From an uncultured Litoreibacter sp. (GTDB lineage Bacteria; Pseudomonadota; Alphaproteobacteria; Rhodobacterales; Rhodobacteraceae): DNA of 64,000 nt. The first letter of the stretch is position 1. Every line of letters begins with the position of its first letter. Shown one piece after another: positions 9,271-18,563 of the stretch. The notes beneath the pieces were generated by a model, which saw only the letters and a program-made list of their open reading frames with translations, had not been told where the DNA came from and searched no databases. The translations under genes and the position numbers were made by a program. The stretch lies in assembly GCA_947501685.1 (NCBI GenBank), contig CANMWQ010000007.1, positions 150,023-214,022 on the forward strand, given 5' to 3'.

Positions 9271-10272
9271 TCAGTTGATCCGCTCAACCACGTAATCGGA
9301 CAAATCCGCCAACATCATAGTCATCGGGTGATCCGGCACCCGCTCCAACGCTTTGCGCGCCTTCGCAGCCCAGATAAACGCCTCCTCACGCGAGGCCTCC
9401 AACGCCCCGTGACGGGCCAACAGCTCAAGGCATTGCTCAAGATCGCCGTCTTCCTGCTTGCCCTTCGCAATGGTCCGCGTCCAGAATTCCGTCTCCGCCG
9501 CATCCGCCTGCGCAATCGCCTTGATCAGCGGCAAGGTCAGCTTCCGCTCGCGGAAATCATCGCCGACATTCTTGCCGGTGGCGTCAGAAAATCCTCCAAA
9601 ATCAAGGACATCGTCGACAATCTGGAAACTCACACCCAGCGCGTCGCCATAGGTGAAGAGCGCTTTGACAACCTCCTCCGGCGCGTCCGCGATCATGCCG
9701 CCCACCTCCGTGGCCGCCGAAAACAGCGCCGCCGTCTTGCCCCGCACGACCTTGAGATAGGTCTCCTCCGTGGTCGCCAGGTCCTGCGCCGCACTAAGCT
9801 GCAACACCTCGCCCTCCGCAATCGTGGCGGCTGCATTCGACAGCACCCGCAACACATCCATCCGTCCGGGTTCCGTCATCAGTTGAAACGCCCTGGCGAA
9901 CAAATAATCCCCCACCAAAACACTAGACTGGTTGTCCCACAACAAATTCGCCGAAGGCCGCCCTCTGCGCTTCTCGCTTTCGTCGACAACGTCGTCATGC
10001 AGCAAGGTCGCGGTGTGAATAAATTCAACGGTAGCAGCAAGATAGACGTGATAGGGGCCATCATACCCGCAGATGCCAGCGCTTGCCAAAGTCAGCATCG
10101 GGCGCACGCGTTTGCCCCCTGCATCGACCAAATGCGCGGTCACTTCGGGGATACGCGGCGCATGTTCCGACGCCATCCGCTCGCGGATCAACGCGTTCAC
10201 AGCGGCCAGATCATCCGTCAAAGCGGCCGACAACCGGTCATGCGGCTTCGCGCTGGAATTAGGGGCTGTCAC
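9271..10272 (-). CDS. Long-chain polyprenyl diphosphate synthase (octa/decaprenyl type)
   Basis: 333 aa. It condenses isopentenyl diphosphate units to make the side chain of ubiquinone. Both aspartate-rich Mg-binding motifs are present: LLHDDVVDESEKRRG (first) and FQIVDDVLDFGG (second), with GGKRVRPML upstream. The residues five and four positions before the first motif are small (Ala, Thr), as in long-chain enzymes, though the exact chain length cannot be read from sequence. I chose GTG 10272 (MTAPNSSAKPHDRL) because AGAGGTGA sits 8 nt upstream. The TTG at 10293 that would extend it by seven residues has no such site. It is divergent from the DUF2007 gene. Confidence 0.92.
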   Translation of the reverse strand: MTAPNSSAKPHDRLSAALTDDLAAVNALIRERMASEHAPRIPEVTAHLVDAGGKRVRPMLTLASAGICGYDGPYHVYLAATVEFIHTATLLHDDVVDESEKRRGRPSANLLWDNQSSVLVGDYLFARAFQLMTEPGRMDVLRVLSNAAATIAEGEVLQLSAAQDLATTEETYLKVVRGKTAALFSAATEVGGMIADAPEEVVKALFTYGDALGVSFQIVDDVLDFGGFSDATGKNVGDDFRERKLTLPLIKAIAQADAAETEFWTRTIAKGKQEDGDLEQCLELLARHGALEASREEAFIWAAKARKALERVPDHPMTMMLADLSDYVVERIN

Positions 10273-10322
10273 GGTTCTTTCACCTCTCGACAAAGCGTCA
10301 ATGCTGCCGTTACTTCGCGGCT

Positions 10323-10538
10323 ATGAAAGAGCTTTTACGCAGCAACGACCCGACCACCATCGCTTTTGCCAAAGCCCTCCTTGAGGGTGAGGATATAGGC
10401 GTGTTTGAAATGGACGTCCATATGAGCGTGCTCGAAGGCTCCATTGGCATAATGCCGCGGCGGCTGATGGTGGTGGACAGCGACCTGTTTTTGGCCCGCG
10501 CCGTGCTGCGTGACAATGATATCGAGCTGAACGGCTAG
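10323..10538 (+). CDS. DUF2007-domain protein
   Basis: 71 aa, the usual length of DUF2007 (putative signal-transducing protein) members: MKELLRSNDPTTIAFAKALL with the ending LARAVLRDNDIELNG. The fold is a small ferredoxin-like domain and no catalytic residues are known. It ends 4 bp before the methyltransferase gene and is clearly co-transcribed with it. A DUF2007-methyltransferase pair divergent from a polyprenyl synthase is a familiar arrangement in this order. Confidence 0.85.
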   Translation: MKELLRSNDPTTIAFAKALLEGEDIGVFEMDVHMSVLEGSIGIMPRRLMVVDSDLFLARAVLRDNDIELNG

Positions 10539-10542
10539 CCGC

Positions 10543-11292
10543 ATGGGTTTCGCGCCAGAGCAGCTGTCTCATGACGCGTTTCTGGGCGATAAACTTGTTA
10601 TATCTCAACCCCTTGACGGGTTTAGAGCAGCCACAGACCCGGTGCTTCTGGCAGCAGCCTGCCCCGCCAGAACAGGGGAGAGCGTGCTTGATTTGGGATG
10701 CGGTGTTGGCACGGCGGGATTGTGTGTTTTGTCGCGGGTAGAAGTCACTTGCTGGGGACTTGAAGTGCAGCCGGATTACGCGGAACTGGCGCGGCACAAC
10801 GCGGCTCAAAACAATGTGAGCATGCAGGTCGTCACAGGCGATCTGACCGCAATGCCCGCCCCCTTGCGCGACATGAGCTTTGATCACGTGATCACCAACC
10901 CACCGTTTTTCGGAGCCGGAAAGCGCGCCCCCGACGCAGGACGAGCCCGCGCGCGGCAGGAGGACGTGACGCTCGATATTTGGATCGACGCAGCCCTCAG
11001 ACGGCTGAAACCAAAGGGCTGGCTGACCCTGATCCATCGCGCCGAGCGGCTGCCGGAGGTTATCTCAGCGCTTAAAGACCGGGCAGGCGGGATAGAAATT
11101 AAACCACTCGCCCCGCGCGCAGGCAAAGCGGCCAATCGGTTCATTCTGCGTGCACGCAAGGGCTCTCTGAGCGTCGCGAAACTGCATAACCCACTGATTT
11201 TGCACGAAGGTTTAAATCATGATATTGACGGAGACAGCTACAGCTCCGAGGCGAAAGCGATCCTGCGTCACGGAGATCTGATCAAATTTTAG
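10543..11292 (+). CDS. SAM-dependent methyltransferase of the tRNA1(Val) m6A37 (TrmN6) type
   Basis: 249 aa. It has the Rossmann SAM motif LDLGCGVGTAGLCVL (near residue 50) and the N6-adenine catalytic motif NPPF within VITNPPFFGAGKRAP (near 120), the pattern of YfiC/TrmN6 enzymes that methylate A37 of tRNA1(Val). The N-terminus DAFLGDKLVISQPLDGFRA and the segment RARARQEDVTLDIWI also fit. The target is inferred from family resemblance. NPPF enzymes also include PrmC-type Gln methyltransferases, but the N-terminal part is of the TrmN6 kind. Confidence 0.87.
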   Translation: MGFAPEQLSHDAFLGDKLVISQPLDGFRAATDPVLLAAACPARTGESVLDLGCGVGTAGLCVLSRVEVTCWGLEVQPDYAELARHNAAQNNVSMQVVTGDLTAMPAPLRDMSFDHVITNPPFFGAGKRAPDAGRARARQEDVTLDIWIDAALRRLKPKGWLTLIHRAERLPEVISALKDRAGGIEIKPLAPRAGKAANRFILRARKGSLSVAKLHNPLILHEGLNHDIDGDSYSSEAKAILRHGDLIKF

Positions 11293-11388
11293 GCATTTCC
11301 GCTGCACCGCCGCGACGGAAAAAGATGACAGGTCCGGCAGGATGTGCTGCACTCAAGGGACATCAACCCAATAAAAAGGAGAACGCCC

Positions 11389-11553
11389 ATGACGATCAGT
11401 TCGCATTTGACGGAGCTGAAGCGGAAACACGAGGCATTGTCGGACCGGGTAGAGGCCGCACAGCAAAGCCCGGGGATCGACGACCTTTCGATTGTGGAAC
11501 TGAAAAAGCGAAAGCTGCAACTCAAGGAGCAGATGCAGCGCTTGCAATCCTAG
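11389..11553 (+). CDS. DUF465 (YdcH-like) small helical protein
   Basis: 54 aa beginning MTISSHLTELKRKHEALSDR and ending IVELKKRKLQLKEQMQRLQS. The heptad pattern and the LKKRKLxLKE segment identify DUF465/YdcH, small coiled-coil proteins of unknown function abundant in alphaproteobacteria. The ATG at 11389 has a good ribosome site (AAGGAG) 7 nt upstream, whereas the in-frame ATG at 11344 has none. The 190 bp downstream hold no gene, only a long inverted repeat. Confidence 0.88.
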   Translation: MTISSHLTELKRKHEALSDRVEAAQQSPGIDDLSIVELKKRKLQLKEQMQRLQS

Positions 11554-11677
11554 CGAAACTGGATCGCAAGCTGGCCATGACCACCCGATGGAGGTGGTCC
11601 TGGCCGAACATCCCCCGATAAAAATCGTCCTTCCGAGGCAGACACCGCGATACCGGCCATTTGGCACTGATCACGCG

Positions 11678-11732
11678 TTTTGGGACAATTTGGGACAAAA
11701 TATTTTCTGCCATTCCCCAAATTGTCCCAAAA
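11678..11732. terminator. 17-bp inverted repeat, probable bidirectional terminator
   Basis: Perfect 17-bp arms (11678-11694 and 11716-11732) with a 21-nt loop. The arms begin TTTT and end AAAA, and the left side contains TTTGGGACAA twice in tandem. It sits between the convergent DUF465 gene and phbB, the normal place for a shared terminator. Confidence 0.6.
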
Positions 11733-11745
11733 TATTTCGTTAAGA

Positions 11746-12471
11746 TTAGGTCAGGTATTGACCCCCATTTGCCGAGATCGTGGAGCCCGTAATGAAGCCC
11801 GCATCATCGGAGGCGAGGAACGCAACGGCGCGCGCGATCTCGGAGGCTTCGCCAAGGCGGCCCACTGGGATTTGCGGCAGGATGACCTCGTTCATCACCT
11901 TCTCGGGGATGGTGCTCATCATTTCGGTGTTGATGTAGCCGGGGGCCACGACGTTCACCGTGATGCCCGCGCGTGCACCTTCCTGGGCGAGCGCTTTGGT
12001 GAAGCCGATATCGCCCGCTTTGGTCGCGGCGTAATTGGCCTGCGCAAACTGGCCTTTTTGCCCGTTGATCGAGCTGATGGTGACGATCCGGCCAAACTTG
12101 CGCTCACGCATACCGCCCCAGACATTGTGGGTCATGTTGAACACGCCGTTCAGGTTGGTGTCGATGCATTCATGCCATTGCTGCGGCGTCATCTTGTGGA
12201 AGGGCGCGTCGCGGGTGATGCCAGCGTTATTCACCAGAATATCTACGGGGCCGAGATCACTTTCGATCTGTGCGACACCGGCCGTACAGGCCTCGTAATC
12301 GGCAACGTTCCATTTATAGGTTTTGATGCCGGTCTCGGCGGTGAAGGCCGCGGCTTTCTCGTCATTGCCAGCATAGGTGGCGGCGACGTCGCAGCCTTGG
12401 GCTTTCAGAGCCGTCGCAATAGCCGCGCCGATTCCGCGCGAGCCGCCTGTTACGAGTGCAACACGTGACAT
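11746..12471 (-). CDS. phbB: Acetoacetyl-CoA reductase
   Basis: 241 aa. It reduces acetoacetyl-CoA to (R)-3-hydroxybutyryl-CoA with NADPH, the second step of polyhydroxybutyrate synthesis. It is a short-chain dehydrogenase with the cofactor motif VTGGSRGIGAAI at the N-terminus, NNAG in NNAGITRDAPFHKM, and the catalytic Ser/Tyr/Lys in ISSINGQKGQFAQANYAATK. The ending GSTISANGGQYLT is typical of PhbB. ATG 12471 is chosen because GAGGAG lies just upstream; a longer reading to 12531 would run through the phbA terminator region. It follows phbA on the same strand. Confidence 0.95.
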   Translation of the reverse strand: MSRVALVTGGSRGIGAAIATALKAQGCDVAATYAGNDEKAAAFTAETGIKTYKWNVADYEACTAGVAQIESDLGPVDILVNNAGITRDAPFHKMTPQQWHECIDTNLNGVFNMTHNVWGGMRERKFGRIVTISSINGQKGQFAQANYAATKAGDIGFTKALAQEGARAGITVNVVAPGYINTEMMSTIPEKVMNEVILPQIPVGRLGEASEIARAVAFLASDDAGFITGSTISANGGQYLT

Positions 12472-12510
12472 AGGTTTTCTCCTCAATTCTGTTCTGGTAA
12501 CTTTATTTCT

Positions 12511-12547
12511 CAAAAAAGATAGGTTGCGCAATTTTCATGCGCAACCT
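12511..12547 (-). terminator. Intrinsic terminator between phbA and phbB
   Basis: A 10-bp perfect stem (12521-12530 with 12538-12547) with a 7-nt loop, followed on the minus strand by a TTTTTT run. It lies after the phbA stop and before the phbB ribosome site, so phbB either depends on read-through or has its own start in the ~40 bp that remain. Confidence 0.75.
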
Positions 12548-12568
12548 GTTTTTCGATGGTCTGCGGGA

Positions 12569-13744
12569 TTAGGGGCGTTCGACGCACATTGCGACGCCCA
12601 TGCCGCCACCGATGCACAAAGTGGCGAGGCCTTTCTTGGCATCGCGGCGGGCCATTTCAAAGAGCAGCGTGTTCAGCACGCGGCAGCCGGAGGCACCGAT
12701 CGGGTGGCCGATGGCAATCGCGCCGCCATTGACGTTCACGATGGCCGGGTCCCAGCCCATGTCTTTGTTCACGGCACAGGCCTGCGCGGCGAAGGCCTCA
12801 TTGGCCTCGACCAGGTCCAGATCCTCGGGCTTCCAACCGGCTTTTTCGAGGGCTTTGCGCGACGCATAGATCGGCCCCACGCCCATGATGGACGGATCAA
12901 GACCCGCCGTGGCGTAGGAGACGATGCGGGCCAGTGGCTCGATGCCGCGCTTTTCGGCGTCGTCGGCGCTCATCAGCAGGGTGGCGGCGGCACCGTCATT
13001 GAGCCCAGACGCGTTCGCGGCGGTGACGGAGCCGTCTTTGGTGAAGGCAGGGCGCAGCTTGGCCATGGCCTCCATTGTGGCGCCGTGGCGGATATATTCG
13101 TCGCTATCGACGGTGATGTCGCCCTTGCGGGTTGAGATGACGAAAGGCGTGATCTCGTCGGTAAATTTGCCAGCCTTCTGAGCGGCTTCGGCTTTGTTCT
13201 GCGAGGCCACGGCGAAGGCGTCTTGATCATCACGGCTGATCTGCCATTTCTCGGCGACATTCTCGGCGGTCTGGCCCATATGGTAGCCGTTGAACGCGTC
13301 CCAAAGCCCGTCGCGGATCATGGTGTCGATATATTTCATATCGCCCATTTTCTGACCCTGACGCAGGGCGGCGGCATGGGTGCTCATGGACATGTTTTCC
13401 TGACCGCCAGCGGCCACGATGGACGCGTCGCCCAGCTGAATATGCTGCGCCCCCAGAGCGACAGCGCGCAGGCCGGAGCCACAGACCTGGTTGATGCCCC
13501 AAGCGGCACTTTCAACGGGCAGGCCTGCATTGACATGCGCCTGACGGGCGGGGTTCTGGCCTTGGGCTGCGGTCAGCACCTGGCCAAGAATGGTTTCGGA
13601 CACTTCGGATTTGTCGATGCCAGCCCGCTCAACCACGGCTTCAAGCACCGCTTTGCCCAGATCATGGGCTGGGGTGTTGGCAAACGACCCCAGAAAACTG
13701 CCCACGGCTGTGCGGGCGGCTGATGCGATTACGACATTGGTCAT
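12569..13744 (-). CDS. phbA: Acetyl-CoA C-acetyltransferase (beta-ketothiolase)
   Basis: 391 aa, the standard thiolase length. It condenses two acetyl-CoA to acetoacetyl-CoA, or works in reverse. The active-site nucleophile is in [14 protein letters not shown] (near residue 89). The C-terminal catalytic His and Cys are in [14 protein letters not shown] and [13 protein letters not shown] 13744 ([15 protein letters not shown]) has AAAGGAA 7 nt upstream; the longer in-frame reading to 13837 does not match thiolases. With phbB it forms a polyhydroxybutyrate precursor module. The synthase phbC is not in the window. Confidence 0.96.
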   Translation of the reverse strand: MTNVVIASAARTAVGSFLGSFANTPAHDLGKAVLEAVVERAGIDKSEVSETILGQVLTAAQGQNPARQAHVNAGLPVESAAWGINQVCGSGLRAVALGAQHIQLGDASIVAAGGQENMSMSTHAAALRQGQKMGDMKYIDTMIRDGLWDAFNGYHMGQTAENVAEKWQISRDDQDAFAVASQNKAEAAQKAGKFTDEITPFVISTRKGDITVDSDEYIRHGATMEAMAKLRPAFTKDGSVTAANASGLNDGAAATLLMSADDAEKRGIEPLARIVSYATAGLDPSIMGVGPIYASRKALEKAGWKPEDLDLVEANEAFAAQACAVNKDMGWDPAIVNVNGGAIAIGHPIGASGCRVLNTLLFEMARRDAKKGLATLCIGGGMGVAMCVERP

Positions 13745-13876
13745 GAATGTTCCTTTCCGGCGGCTTTGGCCGATTGACGATTCTGTCAAGGCGCGCGCAT
13801 GCGCCTGTCCAATCTGTCGTAACAAGCCTGACGGCACGACGCAAATAGACAGAATGTCATAGGGGAAAGGGGGCGT

Positions 13877-14698
13877 TCAGGCGGTCCGTTGCTGCTTGAT
13901 TTCAGGCAGTTTCAACTGCGGCGCACCAAAGAGGTAGCCTTGCAAACAGTCAATTCCGGCGTGGGTCAGATAGTGCGCCTCCGCCTCGCTCTCCACCCCT
14001 TCGGCAACGGTGAACATGTCGAAATGCTGCGCGATGGAGATCAGCGCTTTGGTCAAAACCTGATTGTCCGCGTCTTGGGAGATGTTCTGCACAAAGTTGC
14101 CGTCGATCTTGACGATGTCGAAATAGAAATCCTTGAAATGCCGGAACGCGGTGTAGCCTGCGCCAAAATCATCCAGCGCGAAGCTGACCCCGTGGACCTG
14201 CAACCTGTCCATGAAATCAGAGACGGCATCCGGCACCTCGATGGCGGAGGATTCCGTGATCTCCACAATCAGGCGTTCGGCCATGGTGGCATCGCTGGCT
14301 GCTCCCAAGGCAAAAATCTGTTCCCAGCGAGGGTGGCCGATGGTGCGAGGCGAGATGTTGATCGACAGCCGCAAGCTGGGGTTTTCCGCCAAGGCGCGGC
14401 AGCCAAGTTCCAGCGCGAGGCAATCAATGATCCGCCCTTCGGGCAGAGGTTCAATTGCGGCAATGAAGTCTTTCGCCGGGATCACCCGTTTGGTGCTGTC
14501 GAGCACCCGGATCAGCCCTTCGAAAAACGCCGGGCGCGTGGGGTCAGCGGCCTGCACCACCGGCTGAAAGGCCAGCATGACATTGGAGCTCTGCAACGCG
14601 TCGCGCACCATCGACAAAATGTTGATATCGCGCTGCTGCACAGCGGCACTCAAAGGGTCGTCAGCATGGGTATGGGGCACGGTGTCATCCTCATTCAT
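13877..14698 (-). CDS. Stand-alone EAL-domain protein (cyclic-di-GMP phosphodiesterase)
   Basis: 273 aa made almost entirely of one EAL domain, with no GGDEF, PAS or membrane segment. It should hydrolyse c-di-GMP to pGpG in the cytoplasm. The name motif reads EGL (FFEGLIRV) rather than EAL. The metal and catalytic positions appear intact: Asn in LSINISP, Glu in VEITES, the DDFGAG pair, Lys in IVKIDG, Glu in VAEGVES, and Gln in LQGYLFG. Activity is therefore likely. The short N-terminal ~30 residues are not recognisable. It is divergent from tag and shares no obvious operon. Confidence 0.9.
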   Translation of the reverse strand: MNEDDTVPHTHADDPLSAAVQQRDINILSMVRDALQSSNVMLAFQPVVQAADPTRPAFFEGLIRVLDSTKRVIPAKDFIAAIEPLPEGRIIDCLALELGCRALAENPSLRLSINISPRTIGHPRWEQIFALGAASDATMAERLIVEITESSAIEVPDAVSDFMDRLQVHGVSFALDDFGAGYTAFRHFKDFYFDIVKIDGNFVQNISQDADNQVLTKALISIAQHFDMFTVAEGVESEAEAHYLTHAGIDCLQGYLFGAPQLKLPEIKQQRTA

Positions 14699-14809
14699 CT
14701 TGAAGACTGGCCTAGACCACTGGCTCTTTCTACCGGGTTAATATTCCACTTTTGTTCTAATTGTCGTAAACTCGGCGCGGCAGAACTAACTCATTGAAAG
14801 TATGACAAT

Positions 14810-15382
14810 ATGACCGAGAGATGCGGCTGGTGCGGCCTTGAGCCGATTTATGTCGAGTATCATGATACCGAATGGGGCGTGCCCGAATATGACAGCCGCA
14901 CCCTGTGGGAGAAGCTGATTCTGGACGGGTTTCAGGCGGGTTTGAGCTGGATCACCATCCTCAAGAAGCGCGACAATTTCCGCGCGGCGTTTGAAGGCTT
15001 TGACCCCAACATTATTGCCGGATGGGGCGAGGCGGAGGTGGAGCGCCTGCTGGGCGACGCCGGCATCATCCGCCACCGCGGCAAGATAGAGGCCACCATC
15101 GGCAACGCGCGGGCCTGGCAACGGATTGAGCAACGCGAAGGGTTTGACACCTATCTGTGGAATTATGTGGACGGCAAACCGTTGCAGAACCGGTTCAAGA
15201 CGCTTGCCGAAGTGCCCGCCCAAACGCCGCTCAGCGTGCAGGTGTCAAAAGACCTCAAGAAAGAGGGGTTCAAGTTTTGCGGCCCGACGATTGTTTATGC
15301 GTTCATGCAGGCCACCGGGCTGATCAACGACCATCTGGTGACCTGCCCGTGCCACGACAAGGTGGCGGCTTTGGCGCGTTAA
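14810..15382 (+). CDS. tag: DNA-3-methyladenine glycosylase I
   Basis: 190 aa, typical for Tag. It excises 3-methyladenine from alkylated DNA. Family hallmarks are RCGWCG at the N-terminus (zinc-binding Cys), HDTEWGVPEYDSRTLWEKL, the FQAGLSWITIL helix, and the C-terminal HLVTCPCH zinc ligands. Its stop codon overlaps the stop of the convergent gnd gene by three bases. Confidence 0.95.
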   Translation: MTERCGWCGLEPIYVEYHDTEWGVPEYDSRTLWEKLILDGFQAGLSWITILKKRDNFRAAFEGFDPNIIAGWGEAEVERLLGDAGIIRHRGKIEATIGNARAWQRIEQREGFDTYLWNYVDGKPLQNRFKTLAEVPAQTPLSVQVSKDLKKEGFKFCGPTIVYAFMQATGLINDHLVTCPCHDKVAALAR

Positions 15383-16803
15383 AGCTGGCCGCCCCAAGGC
15401 CCGTGGAAGCCTTTGCCGTCCTTATCCACCCGCTCGAACCCGTGGGCCCCGAAGAAGTCGCGCTGGGCCTGGATCATGTTGGCGGTGGAGCGCCCGGTGC
15501 GCATAGTGTCGAAATAGGACAACGCGGCGGCAAGCGCCGGGACCTGTAGCCCGTGGGCCATCGCGGTGGTGACGGTTTTGCGCAAAGCAGGCAGGTTGGC
15601 GTTGATCAGCTTGGCAAAATACGGCGCGAAGATCAGGTTGCGCTGAGCATCCTCCGTCAGCGCGGAGGCCATGTCGTTGAGCATGGCGGAGCGGATGATG
15701 CAGCCCTCACGCCAGACCTCGGCGATATCGGCCATGGGGAGGTCCCATTTGAACTCGGCACTGGCGGCGTTCAGCAGCGCATAACCTTGGGCGTAGCACA
15801 TGATCTTGCCGACCATCAGCGCCTGTTCCAGATCATCATCTGACAACGCGCCTTCAGGAAGGGCCATGGGGGCGGCACCATAAGCCTTTTCGCCTTTCAG
15901 GCGTTCATCTTTCAGAGCGGACAGGTTCCGCGCCGCAACAGCCGCCTCGATCACCGGGACGGGTGCGCCCAGATGCTGCGCCTCGATCACGGTCCAGCGG
16001 CCAGTGCCTTTCTGGCCTGCCTTGTCCATGATCACATCGAGCATCGGCGTGCCGCTCTCGTCATCGGCGGCGGCGACCTTGCCGGAGATCTCCACCAGAT
16101 AGGATTGCAGCGGGCCTTTGTTCCAGGCCTCAAAAACGCTGGCGCAGGCATCGGCAGACATGCCTTGGCCGTCGCGCATGATGCCATAGGTCTCCGCGAT
16201 CATCTGCATATCGGCATATTCGATCCCGTTATGCACCGCTTTGACGAAATGGCCCGCACCCCCCTCGCCCATCCAAGTGGCGCAGGGCGTGTCCTCATAT
16301 TTGGCGGAGATCGCGGTCAGGATATTCGAGACCCGGTCCCAGCCCTCTTTCGGGCCACCGCCCATAATAGAGGGACCGAAGCGCGCGCCTTCCTCCCCGC
16401 CGGAGACGCCAATGCCCAGGAACGGCACGCCTTGCGCCTTGGCATCCGCCGCGCGGCGCTGGGTGTCGCGGAAATTGGCGTTGCCCGCGTCGATGATCTG
16501 GTCGTTCTTGTCCAGAAGCGGGCGCAGCGCCGCGATCTGCTGGTCGACGATCTCGCCCGCAGGCACCATCAGGATGATCGCGCGCGGGGCTTTTAGGGAG
16601 GCCACAAGCTCTTCAAGCGTGTCGCAGGCGGTGATCTTGTCCGAGAGCTTACCTGCGTCTTTCTTGAACGCATGCGTGCGCGACGTGGTGCGGTTGAAGA
16701 CCGAGATGTTGAAGCCATTGTCGGCGATGTTGAGCGACAGCATCGCCCCCATCGTGCCAAGGCCGATCAGGCCGATATCCGAGACTGCGTTTTGAGTGGC
16801 CAT
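15379..16803 (-). CDS. gnd: 6-phosphogluconate dehydrogenase, decarboxylating
   Basis: 474 aa, the usual length of the dimeric long-form enzyme. It converts 6-phosphogluconate and NADP to ribulose-5-phosphate, CO2 and NADPH in the pentose phosphate pathway. Evidence: the N-terminal cofactor motif IGLIGLGTMGAMLSLNIA, IGVSGGEEGARFGPSIM, the catalytic Lys/His region FVKAVHNGIEYADMQ, and the sugar-binding GTGRWT. ATG 16803 is chosen because the family starts a few residues before the GLGxMG motif. The acyl-CoA synthetase gene ends 56 bp upstream on the same strand. Confidence 0.96.
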   Translation of the reverse strand: MATQNAVSDIGLIGLGTMGAMLSLNIADNGFNISVFNRTTSRTHAFKKDAGKLSDKITACDTLEELVASLKAPRAIILMVPAGEIVDQQIAALRPLLDKNDQIIDAGNANFRDTQRRAADAKAQGVPFLGIGVSGGEEGARFGPSIMGGGPKEGWDRVSNILTAISAKYEDTPCATWMGEGGAGHFVKAVHNGIEYADMQMIAETYGIMRDGQGMSADACASVFEAWNKGPLQSYLVEISGKVAAADDESGTPMLDVIMDKAGQKGTGRWTVIEAQHLGAPVPVIEAAVAARNLSALKDERLKGEKAYGAAPMALPEGALSDDDLEQALMVGKIMCYAQGYALLNAASAEFKWDLPMADIAEVWREGCIIRSAMLNDMASALTEDAQRNLIFAPYFAKLINANLPALRKTVTTAMAHGLQVPALAAALSYFDTMRTGRSTANMIQAQRDFFGAHGFERVDKDGKGFHGPWGGQL

Positions 16804-16859
16804 ATCAGGGGTGTTCCTTGTGAGTGCCCGCAAATTGTTAGGGGTAACATTGGGCGAGG

Positions 16860-18467
16860 TCAAACCAGCCTTTCGCGAAGCTTGGCGCGGATGATCTTGC
16901 CAGTGGTGGTCATGGGCAGGTCCGGGACGAAGGTGATGCGGCGGGGATATTCATGCGCGGCGAGGTGGGTTTTCACATGGGCGGCGATGTCTGTTTTGAG
17001 GATGTCGCTGGGCGCGTGGCCTTTGGCCAGCACGATGAAGGCCGCGACCACCGCGCCGCGCGTCTCGTCCGGGGCGGCGACCACGCCTGCGAGGGCCACG
17101 GCGGGGTGGGTGAGCAGGCAATCCTCGACCTCGCCGGGGCCGATGCGATAACTGGCAGAGGTGATCACGTCGTCGTCGCGGGCAAGAAATTTGATGCGGC
17201 CTGAGGGGGTCAACTGCCCCTCGTCGCCTGTCAGCAGCCATGTACCATTGGGGGCGTCGACGAATTTGCGGGCGGTGGCCTCGGGGTTGTTCCAATAGCG
17301 CAGGAACATCACCGGTTCGGGGCTGCGCACGGCGATCTGGCCGTCTTGGCCTGTTTCGCAGATGTCCCCCGTTTCGGGGTTGATCACCGCCACGTCATGG
17401 CCCGGCACGGGGAAGCCCATAACGCCGGGCTCGGCGGGCGCGAGGGCGGCGCAGGAGGAGACAATCATGTTGCATTCGGTCTGCCCGTAGAACTCGTTGA
17501 TCGTGGTGTTGAAAACTTCCTGCCCCCACGCGATCAGCGACGCTCCAAGGGTTTCGCCGCCACTGGCGACAGATCTGAGCTGCACCCCTGCGGGGGGTGT
17601 TTGCGTGGCCTGCCGCATCATCTTCAGCGCGGTGGGCGGCAAGAAGGCATTGCGGATTTGGTGCTCTGCCATCAGCGCAAAGGCGGCCTCCGCGGTGAAT
17701 TTGTCAAAGCGGCAGGCCACGACGGGCACGCCGTGATGCAGCGCGGGCATCAGCACATCAAGCAGCCCTCCGATCCACGCCCAATCGGCGGGGGTCCAGA
17801 TGCGGTCACCTTGTTGAGGGAAGAAATCATGGCTCATCTCGACGCCGGGCAGATGGCCCAGAAGCACCCGGTGGGCATGCAGCGCGCCTTTGGGCCGGCC
17901 GGTGGTGCCGGAGGTGTAAATGAGGATGGCCGGGTCTTCGGCAGACGTGTCTGCGGGGGTGAACTCTGCGCTCTGATTGGGCAGTTGGGCGGTCAGGTCA
18001 TCCGTGGTGAGGATGGTTTTCAGCTCTGGCAGATCGGCGCGAATTTGGGCGACTTTCTGGGCCTCGCGCGGCGTCGTGATCAGCACCGTGGCCCCTGCAT
18101 CTTTGAGCCGGTGCAACAGCGCGTCGGGGCCAAAGAGCGTGAACAGTGGCAAGGAGATCGCGCCCAGTTTCAGGATCGCGATATGCGCGATGGCCGTGTG
18201 CATGCACTGCGGCAATAGCACGCCCACGCGGTCTCCCTTGCGGGTGCTGCGTGCCAGCAGATTGGCGAGCTGGTTGGAGAGGGTTTTGAGCTGCCCAAAG
18301 CTATAGCGCGTGGTGGTTCCGTCCGGGCCTACATCGATCAACGCCAGCGCGTCAGGTGTTTTCTGGGCCGTCTTATCGCAGATATCGACGCCGATATTGT
18401 AGCGCTCGGGGATGGTCCATGCGAACCCGGCGCGGGTCTGCTCAATCGTGTCTTTTGGTGTCAGCAC
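16860..18467 (-). CDS. AMP-forming acyl-CoA synthetase
   Basis: 535 aa of the ANL superfamily; it activates a carboxylic acid through an acyl-adenylate and forms a CoA thioester. The ATP loop is ILIYTSGTTGRPKGALH (near residue 175). Further motifs are NEFYGQTECNMIV, LLTGDEG, and the hinge and catalytic lysine in TTTGKIIRAKLRERL at the C-terminus. The sequence fits acetyl/medium-chain acyl-CoA synthetase-like proteins; the acid cannot be read from it. I chose GTG 18467 (MLTPKDTIEQ) because AAAGGGG precedes it and because an extension to 18548 would include the katG terminator. Confidence 0.88.
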   Translation of the reverse strand: MLTPKDTIEQTRAGFAWTIPERYNIGVDICDKTAQKTPDALALIDVGPDGTTTRYSFGQLKTLSNQLANLLARSTRKGDRVGVLLPQCMHTAIAHIAILKLGAISLPLFTLFGPDALLHRLKDAGATVLITTPREAQKVAQIRADLPELKTILTTDDLTAQLPNQSAEFTPADTSAEDPAILIYTSGTTGRPKGALHAHRVLLGHLPGVEMSHDFFPQQGDRIWTPADWAWIGGLLDVLMPALHHGVPVVACRFDKFTAEAAFALMAEHQIRNAFLPPTALKMMRQATQTPPAGVQLRSVASGGETLGASLIAWGQEVFNTTINEFYGQTECNMIVSSCAALAPAEPGVMGFPVPGHDVAVINPETGDICETGQDGQIAVRSPEPVMFLRYWNNPEATARKFVDAPNGTWLLTGDEGQLTPSGRIKFLARDDDVITSASYRIGPGEVEDCLLTHPAVALAGVVAAPDETRGAVVAAFIVLAKGHAPSDILKTDIAAHVKTHLAAHEYPRRITFVPDLPMTTTGKIIRAKLRERLV

Positions 18468-18503
18468 AGCGCCCCCCTTTGGACAGACTATGCCGGGGGT
18501 TTG

Positions 18504-18544
18504 CGCAAAAGAAAACGGCGCGCGAGCTTGGGCCCACGCGCCGT
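18504..18544 (-). terminator. Rho-independent terminator after katG
   Basis: An 8-bp stem (18515-18522 with 18537-18544), followed on the minus strand by TTTTCTTTT. It lies 20 bp after the katG stop and just ahead of the acyl-CoA synthetase start. Confidence 0.8.
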
Positions 18545-18563
18545 CCATATTGTGTGCAGCGGA

